From Methylobacterium fujisawaense (lineage in GTDB: Bacteria; Pseudomonadota; Alphaproteobacteria; Rhizobiales; Beijerinckiaceae): a stretch of DNA of 64,000 nt. Each line of letters starts with the position of its first letter. The first letter of the stretch is position 1. Shown one piece after another: positions 56,058-64,000 of the stretch. A program made the translations under genes and the position numbers. The DNA lies in assembly GCF_014138435.1 (NCBI RefSeq), contig NZ_JACJIM010000001.1, positions 1-64,000 on the forward strand. Direction: 5' to 3'. The notes below the pieces were generated by a model. It was not told the origin of the DNA. It saw only the letters and a program-made list of their open reading frames with translations, and searched no databases.

Positions 56058-57740
56058 ATGGCTGTGGCAACCGCGATCCCGCGGGCCGGAGACGCCGCGA
56101 GGCCGATGACTTCGGCCGAGAAGCGGGTGATCTTCGCGTCCTCGCTCGGTACTGTGTTCGAGTGGTACGATTTCTATCTGTACGGCTCTCTGGCGGCGAT
56201 CATCGGCGCGCAGTTCTTTTCTGCCTATCCACCCGCCACGCGCGACATCTTCGCGTTGCTCGCCTTCGCGGCCGGCTTCATCGTCCGTCCGTTCGGCGCC
56301 CTGGTCTTCGGCCGCATCGGTGATCTCGTCGGACGCAAATACACGTTCCTGATCACGATCCTGATCATGGGCCTGTCGACCTTCATCGTCGGCATCCTGC
56401 CCAACGCGGCCACCATCGGCATCGCGGCTCCGATCATCCTGATCGTCCTGCGCCTCGCCCAGGGCCTCGCCCTCGGCGGCGAGTATGGCGGCGCCGCCAC
56501 CTACGTCGCCGAGCACGCGCCCAACGGCCGGCGCGGGTTCTATACGAGCTGGATCCAGACGACCGCGACCCTGGGCCTGTTCCTGTCGCTCCTCGTGATC
56601 CTCGCGACCCGGACCTTCACCGGCGAGGCCGCCTTCGCCGAGTGGGGCTGGCGCATCCCGTTCCTGGTCTCGGTGCTGCTGCTCGGCATCTCGGTCTGGA
56701 TCCGCCTCCAGCTGTCGGAATCTCCGGCCTTTCAGCGGATGAAGGACGAGGGCAAGACCTCGAAGGCACCGCTCACCGAGGCCTTCGGCCAATGGCGCAA
56801 TGCGAAGTTCGCGATCATCGCCCTGTTCGGCCTCGTCGCCGGTCAGGGTGTGGTCTGGTACACGGGCCAGTTCTACGCGCTGTTCTTCCTGCAATCGATT
56901 CTCAAGGTCGACGGCTATACCGCCAACCTGCTGATCGCGTGGTCGCTGCTCCTCGGCACCGGCTTCTTCGTGGTCTTCGGCTGGCTGTCCGACAAGATCG
57001 GCCGCAAGGTCATCATCCTGGCGGGCTGCGCCATCGCGGCGGCGACGTTCTTCCCGATCTTCAAGGGCATCACCTCCACGGCCAACCCGAAGCTCGAGGC
57101 GGCGATCGAGAACGTGAAGGTGACGGTGACGGCCGATCCGGCCGCCTGCGGAAACCTGTTCAACCCGGTCGGAACCCGGGTGTTCACCGCGCCCTGTGAC
57201 CTCGCCCGCGACTTCCTGTCGAAGTCGTCGGTGCGCTACACCACTGCTGCCGGGGCGGCCGGACAGCCCACGACCATCCGGGTCAACGATACGGAGATCC
57301 CCTATCCGCAGGGGGGCAACGTCGAGGCCAACAAGGCCACGACCGCGGCACTCCAGGCCGCGGGCTACCCGAAGGCGGGTGACCCTGAGATCGTCAAGAT
57401 GTCGAATCCGTTCGACATCTTCCGGCCGCAGGTCGCGCAGGTGATCGGCCTGCTGTTCATCCTCGTGCTCTTCGTCACGATGGTCTACGGCCCGATCGCC
57501 GCCATGCTGGTGGAGTTGTTCCCGACCCGGATCCGGTACACCTCGATGTCGCTGCCCTACCATATCGGCAACGGCTGGTTCGGCGGCCTGCTGCCGGCGA
57601 CCGCCTTCGCCATGGTGGCCCAGACCGGCGACATCTATTTCGGCCTCTGGTACCCGATCGTCATCGCGGTCGCGACCGTGATCATCGGCATCCTCTTCGT
57701 GCCGGAGACCAAGGATCGCGACATCTTCGCGGATACCTGA
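56058..57740 (+). CDS. MFS transporter, metabolite:H+ symporter type, with large loop insertion
   Basis: 560 aa from ATG 56058. MHS-family marks: SLGTVFEWYDFYLYGSLAAI, GRIGDLVGRKYTFL, GLALGGEYGGAATYVAEHAP and GRRGFYTSWIQTTATLGLFL. A soluble insertion of about 110 residues (roughly 350-455: KLEAAIENVKVTVTADPAAC to DPEIVKMSNPFDIF) interrupts the C-terminal half between membrane helices and contains two cysteines (PAACGNLF, TAPCDL). Substrate unknown; its position after actP suggests an organic acid. A strong terminator follows. Confidence 0.9.
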   Translation: MAVATAIPRAGDAARPMTSAEKRVIFASSLGTVFEWYDFYLYGSLAAIIGAQFFSAYPPATRDIFALLAFAAGFIVRPFGALVFGRIGDLVGRKYTFLITILIMGLSTFIVGILPNAATIGIAAPIILIVLRLAQGLALGGEYGGAATYVAEHAPNGRRGFYTSWIQTTATLGLFLSLLVILATRTFTGEAAFAEWGWRIPFLVSVLLLGISVWIRLQLSESPAFQRMKDEGKTSKAPLTEAFGQWRNAKFAIIALFGLVAGQGVVWYTGQFYALFFLQSILKVDGYTANLLIAWSLLLGTGFFVVFGWLSDKIGRKVIILAGCAIAAATFFPIFKGITSTANPKLEAAIENVKVTVTADPAACGNLFNPVGTRVFTAPCDLARDFLSKSSVRYTTAAGAAGQPTTIRVNDTEIPYPQGGNVEANKATTAALQAAGYPKAGDPEIVKMSNPFDIFRPQVAQVIGLLFILVLFVTMVYGPIAAMLVELFPTRIRYTSMSLPYHIGNGWFGGLLPATAFAMVAQTGDIYFGLWYPIVIAVATVIIGILFVPETKDRDIFADT

Positions 57741-57778
57741 GCGGCGCAAACCGGCCAAACGAACCACGCGTCGACGAC

Positions 57779-57810
57779 GCCCAGGCAGTTCCCACTGCCT
57801 GGGCGTTTCC
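57779..57810 (+). terminator. Rho-independent terminator after the MFS gene
   Basis: GCCCAGGCAGT (57779-57789) pairs perfectly with ACTGCCTGGGC (57794-57804) around TCCC, followed by GTTTCC. Confidence 0.85.
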
Positions 57811-58189
57811 ATTTCCACAGAGATGTCCGCGCCCCTTCGGGCAGAGGGCCGCCGGTCACGGACCCGTGCCGGGTCGTGGCCGCAAGGCGGGCCGGGCCGT
57901 CTCGGCTTGTGTCGGACCCGCAACGCGACGGCGGAATCGCAATCCGTGCGGTCTGTCACGGATTGCGTTGCGGCGGATCCTATACAGAGGTCTCAAGTAT
58001 CGACGGCAGACGGAACCATCACCGTCGAAACGGCGAGCCGACACGGAATGTCCTGATTTCCGACCACCACGCTGCAAGCAGTCAATGACTGCAACTTTCA
58101 GTCCGTTTCTCGGCCAATGCCGGTCGTCCAACAACTCCGCCGGCCGCCGGAAACTGTCCGAAATTTAATCTTTCGCCGATCGCCCCGGC
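57811..58189. other. Intergenic region, no gene recognised
   Basis: Short frames on both strands lack motifs and ribosome sites. The region leads to the EcfG-like promoter at 58190. Confidence 0.4.
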
Positions 58190-58214
58190 GGAACCTTAGC
58201 GGCACAAGGCCGTA
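58190..58214 (+). promoter_or_regulatory. EcfG-like promoter candidate upstream of a tiny membrane protein
   Basis: GGAAC (58190-58194), a 16-base spacer and CGTA (58211-58214) match the EcfG consensus except for the last base. The GTG start of the small protein is 40 bases further on. Confidence 0.45.
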
Positions 58215-58254
58215 TAAGGTTCCCCTACGATCCAGGGCCCCTGGGAATTCCATC

Positions 58255-58395
58255 GTGAACGATGTCGTGCCACATTTGCGCCGTCAGCCTCATCGGAAGC
58301 TGCATCTTCTACTTCTAATTATCTGGATGGCCGTGGCTCTGGGCTTGTGGGCGCTGATCAACACCCTCGCCGGGCGGCTGGTTTGGTGGTGGTGA
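58255..58395 (+). CDS. Small single-pass membrane protein (GRLVWWW C-terminus)
   Basis: 46 aa from GTG 58255 with GGGA upstream. A basic N-terminus (HLRRQPHRKLH) is followed by one membrane helix (LLLLIIWMAVALGLWALINT) and LAGRLVWWW as the last nine residues. It shares order and ending with the protein at 1661-1840 (Pro-His, hydrophobic span with LGLW or VGLW, then GRL-W-W). Its stop lies six bases from that of the opposing membrane protein gene at 58402. Function unknown. Confidence 0.6.
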   Translation: MNDVVPHLRRQPHRKLHLLLLIIWMAVALGLWALINTLAGRLVWWW

Positions 58396-58401
58396 CGCTG
58401 G

Positions 58402-58641
58402 TTACAGCCCGCGATTGTTCTCGGGATAGTCGGTGAGATAGGCGCCGAGCAGATATCCCGCCTGATGGGCCGTCAGGTATCCCAGCATGATCAGAACGTG
58501 CAGCAGGTCGAGGCCGTAAACGGACATGAAAATGGTCATCGCAGTGAACATGACCACCGATGAGGTCATGGCGATGATCATCACCGAATAGGAGCGGCCG
58601 ATCAGCGCTCCCACGAGAAACAACAGCGCTGCGACCACCAT
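58402..58641 (-). CDS. Small integral membrane protein
   Basis: 79 aa from ATG 58641. Three hydrophobic stretches: MVVAALLFLVGALIGRSYSV, MIIAMTSSVVMFTAMTIFMS and LLHVLIMLGYLTAHQAGYLL, then GAYLTDYPENNRGL. The composition and clean start support a real gene. Function unknown. Similar short proteins with a YLLGAYL-type ending are common in Methylobacterium, to my recollection. Confidence 0.65.
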   Translation of the reverse strand: MVVAALLFLVGALIGRSYSVMIIAMTSSVVMFTAMTIFMSVYGLDLLHVLIMLGYLTAHQAGYLLGAYLTDYPENNRGL

Positions 58642-59033
58642 CTCGTCACCCAACCCGGATTCGTTCCAGGAAGTTCTTCTCACGAGCTTCCGGCGCACAT
58701 CTGGGCAATGATGGCGTGCAGCCGAGAAAATATCAACCCGCTCCGCAGATGCCACCCATATTCGCAAAGATGGGGGTATTTGTTCGGCAATAATGCTCAA
58801 AAAATAGCATTCATCGTTACGGGACATCCATTGCTGAGCTTCGGCACAGGCCACGCTTGTTCACGGCAATGCTGAGAGACATCGCAGCCCGAACAAAAAT
58901 CGCCGTGCCCGCTCCAATCCGTGCGGATCGTTAACGGAAGCGCGGCGGCGCCGCGCGACGGACAGGCCTCTCGGCGGTGCTGGGGCACGGAGGCACGGGA
59001 GCGTCACGTCGTGACCCTCCCGACTCCGCCCGA
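58642..59033. other. Intergenic region, no gene recognised
   Basis: The first 160 bases are relatively AT-rich and probably contain the promoter of the gene at 58641. GGAAC on the minus strand near 58669 is not followed by CGTT at the right distance. No RNA gene seen. Confidence 0.4.
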
Positions 59034-60632
59034 TCAATGCCGGAAGTGACGGTGGCCGGTGAGGACCATGGCCAAGCCGGCCGCATCGGCGGCCGCGATG
59101 ACGTCCGCATCGCGCATCGAACCGCCGGGCTGGATCACCGCCGTCGCGCCCGCTTCGGCGGCCGCCATCAGCCCGTCCGCGAACGGGAAGAACGCGTCCG
59201 ACGCCACCACCGAGCCGACCGCCAGGCTCTGGGACAGTCCGAGGCGCTTCGCACCCTCGGCAGCCTTCCAGGCGGCGATGCGCGAGGAATCGACCCGGGA
59301 CATCTGACCCGCGCCGATTCCCACCGTCGCGCCGGCCTTGGCGTACACGATGGCGTTCGACTTCACGTGCTTGGCCACCCGATAGGCAAACCGGAGATCG
59401 GCCAGTTCGGCCTCGCTCGGCGCCCGCTTGGTGACGACCTTGAGCGGCATGTCGTCGACGACCACCGCATCCCGGCTCTGGACCAGCAGACCGCCGGCGA
59501 GCGTCCGCACGGTCTCGCCGGGGGCTCGCGGGTCAGGCAGTCCGCCGGCCAGAAGCAGGCGCAGGTTCTTCTTGCCCGCGACGATGGCCGCGGCCTCGGG
59601 CGTGGCATCCGGGGCGATGATCACTTCGGTGAAAATCTCGACGATCCTGCTGGCCGCCTCGGCGTCGAGCGTCCGGTTGAGGGCGACTATGCCGCCGAAG
59701 GCCGAGGTCGGGTCACAGCTCAGAGCCCGCTCGTAGGCTTCGAGCAGGCTGGTGCCTTCCGCGACGCCGCACGGATTGGCATGCTTGATGATCGCCACGG
59801 CGGCGGTCCGGGCCGGATCGAACTCGGCCACGCACTCGTAGGCGGCGTCCGTGTCGTTGAAGTTGTTGTAGGACAGCTCCTTGCCCTGGAGCTGCCGGGC
59901 GGTGGCCACACCCGAGCGGACCTTGCCGGGCGCGCGGTAGAAGGCGGCCGCCTGATGAGGGTTCTCGCCGTAGCGCAGCGCCTGACCGAGGGTGCCGCCG
60001 AAGGCGCGGAACTGGGCCGGCGCATCCGTGCCGAAGCGGCCGGCCATCCAGTTGGCGATGGCGGCATCATAGGCCGCGGTGCGGGCAAAGGCCTTCTGCG
60101 CCAGGCTCCGGCGCATTTCCGCGCCCAGGGCGCCGTCATGCGCCTCCAGTGCGGCCAGCACGCCGGCATAATCCGACACGTCGGTGACCACGGCCACATC
60201 CGCGTGGTTCTTGGCCGCCGCACGGATCATGGCCGGGCCGCCGACATCGATGTTCTCGATGCAGTCGGCATCCGATCGGTCGGCCGCGATTGTGGCCTCG
60301 AACGGGTACAGGTTGACCACCAGCAGATCGATTGCGCCGATCCCGTGGGCGGCGAGCGCGGCCTGATGCTCCGGGTTGTCGCGGATGGCGAGCAATCCAC
60401 CGTGAACCGCCGGGTGCAGCGTCTTGACCCGGCCGTCCATCATCTCCGGAAAGCCCGTGAGATCGGCCACCTCGGTGACAGGCAGGCCGGCCTCCTGCAG
60501 GGCACGATGCGTGCCCCCGGTTGAGACCAGCGCGATGCCGCGGGCGTGGAGCGCCCGGGCAAAGTCGACGAGGCCGGTCTTGTCCGAGACCGAGAGGAGC
60601 GCGCGGGAGACCCGCACCTGATCGTGCGCCAT
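59034..60632 (-). CDS. purH: Bifunctional AICAR formyltransferase / IMP cyclohydrolase
   Basis: Catalyses the last two steps of IMP synthesis. 532 aa from ATG 60632. IMP cyclohydrolase domain (about 1-200): [65 protein letters not shown] transformylase domain: [34 protein letters not shown] and [15 protein letters not shown] with the catalytic Lys-His, and [20 protein letters not shown] at the C-terminus. It lies 72 bases downstream of the heparinase-like gene on the same strand, an order seen in many Rhizobiales. Confidence 0.98.
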   Translation of the reverse strand: MAHDQVRVSRALLSVSDKTGLVDFARALHARGIALVSTGGTHRALQEAGLPVTEVADLTGFPEMMDGRVKTLHPAVHGGLLAIRDNPEHQAALAAHGIGAIDLLVVNLYPFEATIAADRSDADCIENIDVGGPAMIRAAAKNHADVAVVTDVSDYAGVLAALEAHDGALGAEMRRSLAQKAFARTAAYDAAIANWMAGRFGTDAPAQFRAFGGTLGQALRYGENPHQAAAFYRAPGKVRSGVATARQLQGKELSYNNFNDTDAAYECVAEFDPARTAAVAIIKHANPCGVAEGTSLLEAYERALSCDPTSAFGGIVALNRTLDAEAASRIVEIFTEVIIAPDATPEAAAIVAGKKNLRLLLAGGLPDPRAPGETVRTLAGGLLVQSRDAVVVDDMPLKVVTKRAPSEAELADLRFAYRVAKHVKSNAIVYAKAGATVGIGAGQMSRVDSSRIAAWKAAEGAKRLGLSQSLAVGSVVASDAFFPFADGLMAAAEAGATAVIQPGGSMRDADVIAAADAAGLAMVLTGHRHFRH

Positions 60633-60704
60633 AGCTTCGTGCCGAAAGTTCGAGATTTTCCGGCGCGGTAGCATGGAAACGGTGAGCCCGGCCAGCCGGC
60701 TCCC

Positions 60705-62525
60705 TCAGGGTGCCACCCCGCGCAGCGGTGCGGACGCCTGACGCTCGAAGCTCCAGCGGACCTCCACGTCCTCGGAGACGCGCAGGTGCAGCACTATCTG
60801 GTCGGTGCGGCGCGGCCCCGTCAGGCCCGAGAAGTAGACGCTCTCCTCGATGGCGATCTCGGCGTTCTCGGCGCGGAACACCCAGACCTCGCCGAGCGCC
60901 GAGGCGAGTTCGAGCCCGTCCGGGATGCCGCGCACCGCGATGCCGGGATGGAGATGGAAGCGGATCGCCACATCCTGCGGGCGCAACCGCCGCCCCCGGC
61001 TTTGCGCCTTGCCCTGGCGCAGGAAGGCGTCGCGGCCCTCCAGCCGCACCGACGCGTGGAACAGCTGCCAGCGGCGCTCGTGCACGATACCGAAATCGGG
61101 CGCGTAGCCGTTGTGCCGGGCCGCGAGGACGACGCTGTCGGCCTCCTCGGCGCGCTCGGCGGCCACCGCCGAGGGCCCGCTCAGCACCACGGGCCCGCGC
61201 CGGCGAATCAGCCAATCGGCCAGGAGCCGTTCGCCCCACCACCCGGTACGGGTGAGGAACCGGCACGACGAGCTGTGGGCGACCGAGGCCGTCGAGTGGG
61301 CCGGCGTCGAACGGGCGAGGAGGCGCAGATCCGCCCCGCTGGCCGGCAGGCCGCAATTGACCACGATGCGCTGGGGGCCGCTCGACATCTCGAAGGCGAG
61401 GCAGCCGGCCCCGGCATTCACCGAGTAGGGCAGCGGCGGGCACGCACCGACATCGGCCACGATCACGACCCGGCCGCCTTCCAGGCGCTCGTAGCCCGAG
61501 TTCGGCGCGTGCATCAGCGGCCGGGCGAGCGCGCCGTCGTAGACCAGCAGGGTCGCGAGGTGGTCCGCATCCGTGGCGCCCATGCCGTTGAAGTGGCTCA
61601 GCGAGGCGTCCGGGTGGCGCAGGAGTCGCAGCAGCGGCAACATCCGGTCGACGGCCCGCAGCAGCGCCATCGGCGGCTCGACGCTGCGGCTGAGGTAGCT
61701 CTGGCGCAGGGGCAGGAGGTCGAGGAGCAGATCCATGGCGAAGCGCGGGTCGCGGGACCGGTGGCCACCATCGGTCAGGATCTGGCGGTCGAGCTCCCGC
61801 GTCAGAATCCGGGTCGCTCGACGCAGGATCGGCTGAATGCCGTCGCAGCACAGGCCGGCGTAACAGAGCGCCACGGCGGCGTTCAGGCGCCATTGCGGTG
61901 GCACGCCCCGCCGCAGATCGCGCTCAAGTTGCTGCGCGTTGCGTCCGATCGCCTTGAGGAAGTTTTGGTAAAAGCCGTGATCGGCCCCCTCCAGCACGAG
62001 GGGCGACTGGCACAGGAACGAGATCAACCGGCGGGCCGCCACCGGCGTCTGCCGGGCGAGCGCCGCGTCCCCCCGGCCCGCGATGAAATCGGCCACGAAG
62101 GCGCGGGCATTGGCCCTGGCGAGGGCGGTGTCGGCGGCGCGCAGGTGGCGCAGCCAGCCGAAGCCGTAGAGTTCGTCAGCCCATTCCGGCGACGGCGCCG
62201 CGTAGTCGAAGGGTGAGCCGCCGCTCGCCGCGAGCGACCGGCCCGCGAAGACGAACAGCCCGGCATAGATGTCGTCCGCAAAGGTCGCGTCCGAGGTCCG
62301 CAGGTCCTGCGGGGCGATCACCAGTCCGGTCACCCGCATCCGGGCGAGGATGTCGGGCGGTGCGGTGACCCTGGCTCCGGCCGCGCGGCCCGCGCGTGCA
62401 GCTTCGCGCGCGACGAGCCGATAGAAGCGCCAGCGGTCAGGCCCCCAAGCCACGCGATCTCCGAGCTGCGCGTTTTCACAAGGCCCCAAGGCCTTGAGCC
62501 CTCGCGTACGAGGATCGGCTGGCAC
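60705..62525 (-). CDS. Heparinase II/III-like protein
   Basis: 606 aa from GTG 62525. The N-terminal alpha-barrel region includes SPEWADELYGFGWLRHLRAA, LISFLCQSPLVLEGADHGFY and DGGHRSRDPRFAMDLLLDLL. The C-terminal beta domain of the heparinase II/III family has YSVNAGAGCLAFEMSSGPQR, STPAHSTASVAHSSSCRFL and ARHNGYAPDFGIVHERRWQL. Proteins of this kind next to purH in Rhizobiales are annotated as heparinase-like, but the substrate is unlikely to be heparin. A 16S rRNA methyltransferase gene (rsmB-like) that often precedes it is not present here. Confidence 0.87.
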   Translation of the reverse strand: MPADPRTRGLKALGPCENAQLGDRVAWGPDRWRFYRLVAREAARAGRAAGARVTAPPDILARMRVTGLVIAPQDLRTSDATFADDIYAGLFVFAGRSLAASGGSPFDYAAPSPEWADELYGFGWLRHLRAADTALARANARAFVADFIAGRGDAALARQTPVAARRLISFLCQSPLVLEGADHGFYQNFLKAIGRNAQQLERDLRRGVPPQWRLNAAVALCYAGLCCDGIQPILRRATRILTRELDRQILTDGGHRSRDPRFAMDLLLDLLPLRQSYLSRSVEPPMALLRAVDRMLPLLRLLRHPDASLSHFNGMGATDADHLATLLVYDGALARPLMHAPNSGYERLEGGRVVIVADVGACPPLPYSVNAGAGCLAFEMSSGPQRIVVNCGLPASGADLRLLARSTPAHSTASVAHSSSCRFLTRTGWWGERLLADWLIRRRGPVVLSGPSAVAAERAEEADSVVLAARHNGYAPDFGIVHERRWQLFHASVRLEGRDAFLRQGKAQSRGRRLRPQDVAIRFHLHPGIAVRGIPDGLELASALGEVWVFRAENAEIAIEESVYFSGLTGPRRTDQIVLHLRVSEDVEVRWSFERQASAPLRGVAP

Positions 62526-62779
62526 CCGTTTCGTAAGGCTAGTGGGGGCCTCTTAACCGGCGGTTTACGCTATGTCATGCCCGACGCCGTGAAGGCGACT
62601 GAGGACGGCACCGTCAGTCGTGGCGGCTCGTGACCTGGGCCGGATCGGCACAGCCGCGGAGCACGTCGTCAGGATGGAAGCTCGATCCTGTCCTGTCGGA
62701 GCCGGCATCCGGCCATGACACGGGCCAGCCCTCGGCGGAGCGGCTGCAGCGCAATCGATCCCGCGCCGGTCGGATCGGG

Positions 62780-63718
62780 TCACTTCGGCATGAGCGCGGC
62801 GTCGAACGCCGCCAGGTTCGACCGCATCAGGTCGAGATAGGTCGCTGCCGGACCGTCCGCCCCGGAGAGCGCGTCGGAATAGACCTTCCCGCCGATGCGG
62901 GCGCCGCTCTCGCGGGCGATCTGCTCCATCTGGCGCGGGTCGCTGATGTTCTCCAGAAACACCGCGGGTACGCGCTCGCGGCGAATCTGGCGGATGATCG
63001 ACGCCACGTCCCGCGGGCTCGCCTCGCTGTCGGTGGAGACGCCCTGCGGCGCGATGAAGCGTAGGCCGTAGGCCGCCGCAAAATAGCCGAAGGCATCGTG
63101 GGTCGTGATGATCTGCCGCCGCTCCGGCGGGATTTGGAGGATCGCTGCCCGGACGTCCCGCTCCAGGGCATCGAGCTTGGCGAGGTAGCCGGCCGCGGCC
63201 TCCTGATAGGCGGCGGCATGGGCCGGATCGACCTTCACGAGGCCGTTCCGGATGTTCGCCACGTAGATCCGAACGTTGGCGATGCTCTGCCAGGCATGCG
63301 GATCGAAGGCGTGCTCACCGTGTCCGTGACCGCCCTCCCCGTGGACATGCTCGTCCTGCGCCGGGATCGGCGACACGCCCGTCGAGACGGTCACCACTGG
63401 GGCGCGCGTGCCGGAGGCGCGGATCAGCCGGTCGAGCCAGCCCTCCAGCCCGAGGCCGTTGACGAATACGATATCGGCCTCGGCGAGCTTGCGCGCGTCG
63501 GCTGGCGACGGGCTGAAGCCGTGAACGTCGGAATCGGGTCCGACCAGGGTGGTCACCGTCACGGACGCACCGCCGATCTGCCGGACGAGATCGCCCAGGA
63601 TCGAGAAGCTCGCAACCGCCCGGATCGGGACGGTCTGCGTGGTGGCCACCGCCGGCACCCCAAGTCCGAGCCAGACGGACAGGACCGCGAGCGCCGCGAT
63701 CCGGAATGTTGTTGCCAC
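62780..63718 (-). CDS. znuA: Zinc/manganese ABC transporter substrate-binding protein (ZnuA type)
   Basis: 312 aa from GTG 63718. Signal peptide AALAVLSVWLGLGVPAVATT. Metal ligands typical of cluster A-I binding proteins: His in GPDSDVHGFSPSPADARKLA, His in FDPHAWQSIANVRIYVANI, His in IITTHDAFGYFAAAYGL, and Asp/Glu in GVSTDSEASPRDVASIIRQI. A His-rich loop (DEHVHGEGGHGHGEHAFDPH) points to zinc. The permease and ATPase are not downstream within 250 bases. A perfect 17-bp palindrome upstream probably binds Zur. Confidence 0.88.
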   Translation of the reverse strand: MATTFRIAALAVLSVWLGLGVPAVATTQTVPIRAVASFSILGDLVRQIGGASVTVTTLVGPDSDVHGFSPSPADARKLAEADIVFVNGLGLEGWLDRLIRASGTRAPVVTVSTGVSPIPAQDEHVHGEGGHGHGEHAFDPHAWQSIANVRIYVANIRNGLVKVDPAHAAAYQEAAAGYLAKLDALERDVRAAILQIPPERRQIITTHDAFGYFAAAYGLRFIAPQGVSTDSEASPRDVASIIRQIRRERVPAVFLENISDPRQMEQIARESGARIGGKVYSDALSGADGPAATYLDLMRSNLAAFDAALMPK

Positions 63719-63766
63719 GCCCCGCACCGTTCCACCTTCCCGCGCCTTCGGTCGCACCTGCCACTA

Positions 63767-63783
63767 ATGTAACATTGTTACAT
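63767..63783. promoter_or_regulatory. Zur-like operator palindrome
   Basis: ATGTAAC-ATT-GTTACAT is a perfect inverted repeat in an AT-rich patch between the divergent znuA-like gene and the secreted-protein gene at 63883. Its position and TGTAAC/GTTACA arms resemble Zur boxes of proteobacteria, and it could serve both directions. Confidence 0.65.
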
Positions 63784-63882
63784 ACACAAGCGGGATACAT
63801 GCCCGGTCCCCAATGCGCGGCGTCGGACGCGTCGCGCCCCGTGGGTTCCGACGCTGTCCGGAGCGTCAAGATGGAGGATTCC

Positions 63883-64000
63883 ATGTCCCGCCGTTTGAGA
63901 GCGAGCATCCTGGTAACAGGGGCCCTCGGCCTGGGTGTCGCCAGCGCGGCCGTTGCGCACGACCATGGACCCGACGGCTTCCGCGGTCACGGGCGCTGGA
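63883..64000 (+). CDS. His-rich secreted protein, N-terminal part (runs off the window)
   Basis: 39 codons from ATG 63883 (GGAGG upstream; another ATG lies 12 bases earlier). MSRRLRASILVTGALGLGVA is followed by SAAVAHDHGPDGFRGHGRW. The signal peptide is followed at once by histidines, which together with the divergent znuA-like gene and shared Zur-like palindrome suggests a periplasmic zinc-handling protein. The rest lies outside the window. Confidence 0.6.
   Translation, partial: MSRRLRASILVTGALGLGVASAAVAHDHGPDGFRGHGRW

Noticed and set aside
55710..57959. Minus-strand frame of 749 codons antisense to the MFS transporter gene
   Set aside because: The sense strand encodes a clear MFS protein followed by a terminator in the right place.

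Overview
The window looks like chromosomal DNA of a GC-rich alphaproteobacterium of the Hyphomicrobiales/Rhizobiales, most likely Methylobacterium or a close relative. This is inferred from gene content and order: a TIGR02300-type zinc-ribbon acidic protein, an LdtR-type MarR regulator beside hemB, a heparinase-like gene next to purH, a phasin, ExoD, BcsS, BA14K and DUF1236 proteins, and general-stress-response (EcfG/NepR) components. No species name can be given from sequence alone. Most of the region is core housekeeping DNA. Islands of small, lineage-specific genes lie at 1.1-6.3 kb, 23.8-27.9 kb, 38.1-39.9 kb and 57.8-59.0 kb.

Layout. 0-1.1 kb: start of a PAS sensor gene on the minus strand, divergent from an ECF sigma gene whose product carries a NepR-like N-terminus; a perfect EcfG-type promoter faces the PAS gene. 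1.1-6.3 kb: small and orphan genes (a 59-aa membrane protein, an orphan PAS protein, a repeat-rich BA14K protein, an IS3 remnant). 6.3-8.7 kb: tRNA-Glu, rluD, rpoH. 8.7-19.5 kb: purA, a class IV aminotransferase, purB, bpt, an RDD protein and hemB, mostly on the minus strand, then DUF6163-like, ldtR and exoD. 19.7-27.9 kb: bcsS, a FeS photolyase with an SDR partner, a formyltransferase-like enzyme, PilZ, an AlgX/AlgJ-like protein and small secreted proteins. 28-31.3 kb: tRNA-Lys, cmk-aroA, the TIGR02300 protein and two tandem tRNA-Ala genes. 31.4-38.1 kb: an Lrp/AsnC regulator divergent from aceE-aceF-lpdA. 38.3-44 kb: two secreted proteins, alaS and a lytic transglycosylase. 44-51.4 kb: a NepR-like/receiver fusion, two transglutaminase-fold proteins, an L,D-transpeptidase, a phasin and a degenerate histidine kinase. 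51.7-57.7 kb: acs-yjcH-actP and an MFS transporter. 58-64 kb: small membrane proteins, purH, a heparinase-like protein, and a zinc-uptake binding protein divergent from a His-rich secreted protein across a Zur-like palindrome.

How the genes fit together. Three themes run across the window. (i) General stress response: NepR-like segments occur fused to an EcfG-type sigma factor at one end and to a phospho-receiver domain some 43 kb away, with EcfG-like promoters near a PAS sensor, an L,D-transpeptidase and a tiny membrane protein. (ii) Acetyl-CoA metabolism: acs/actP for acetate, a homodimeric-type pyruvate dehydrogenase cluster under a likely Lrp regulator, and a phasin for storage polymer. 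(iii) Envelope remodelling: LdtR, L,D-transpeptidase, lytic transglycosylase, ExoD, BcsS and AlgX-like proteins. The strongest candidates for something new are the two NepR fusions, the paired tiny proteins ending in GRL(I/V)W(F/W)W, the histidine-less kinase, and an inverted pair of palindromic repeats inserted in frame in aceF.
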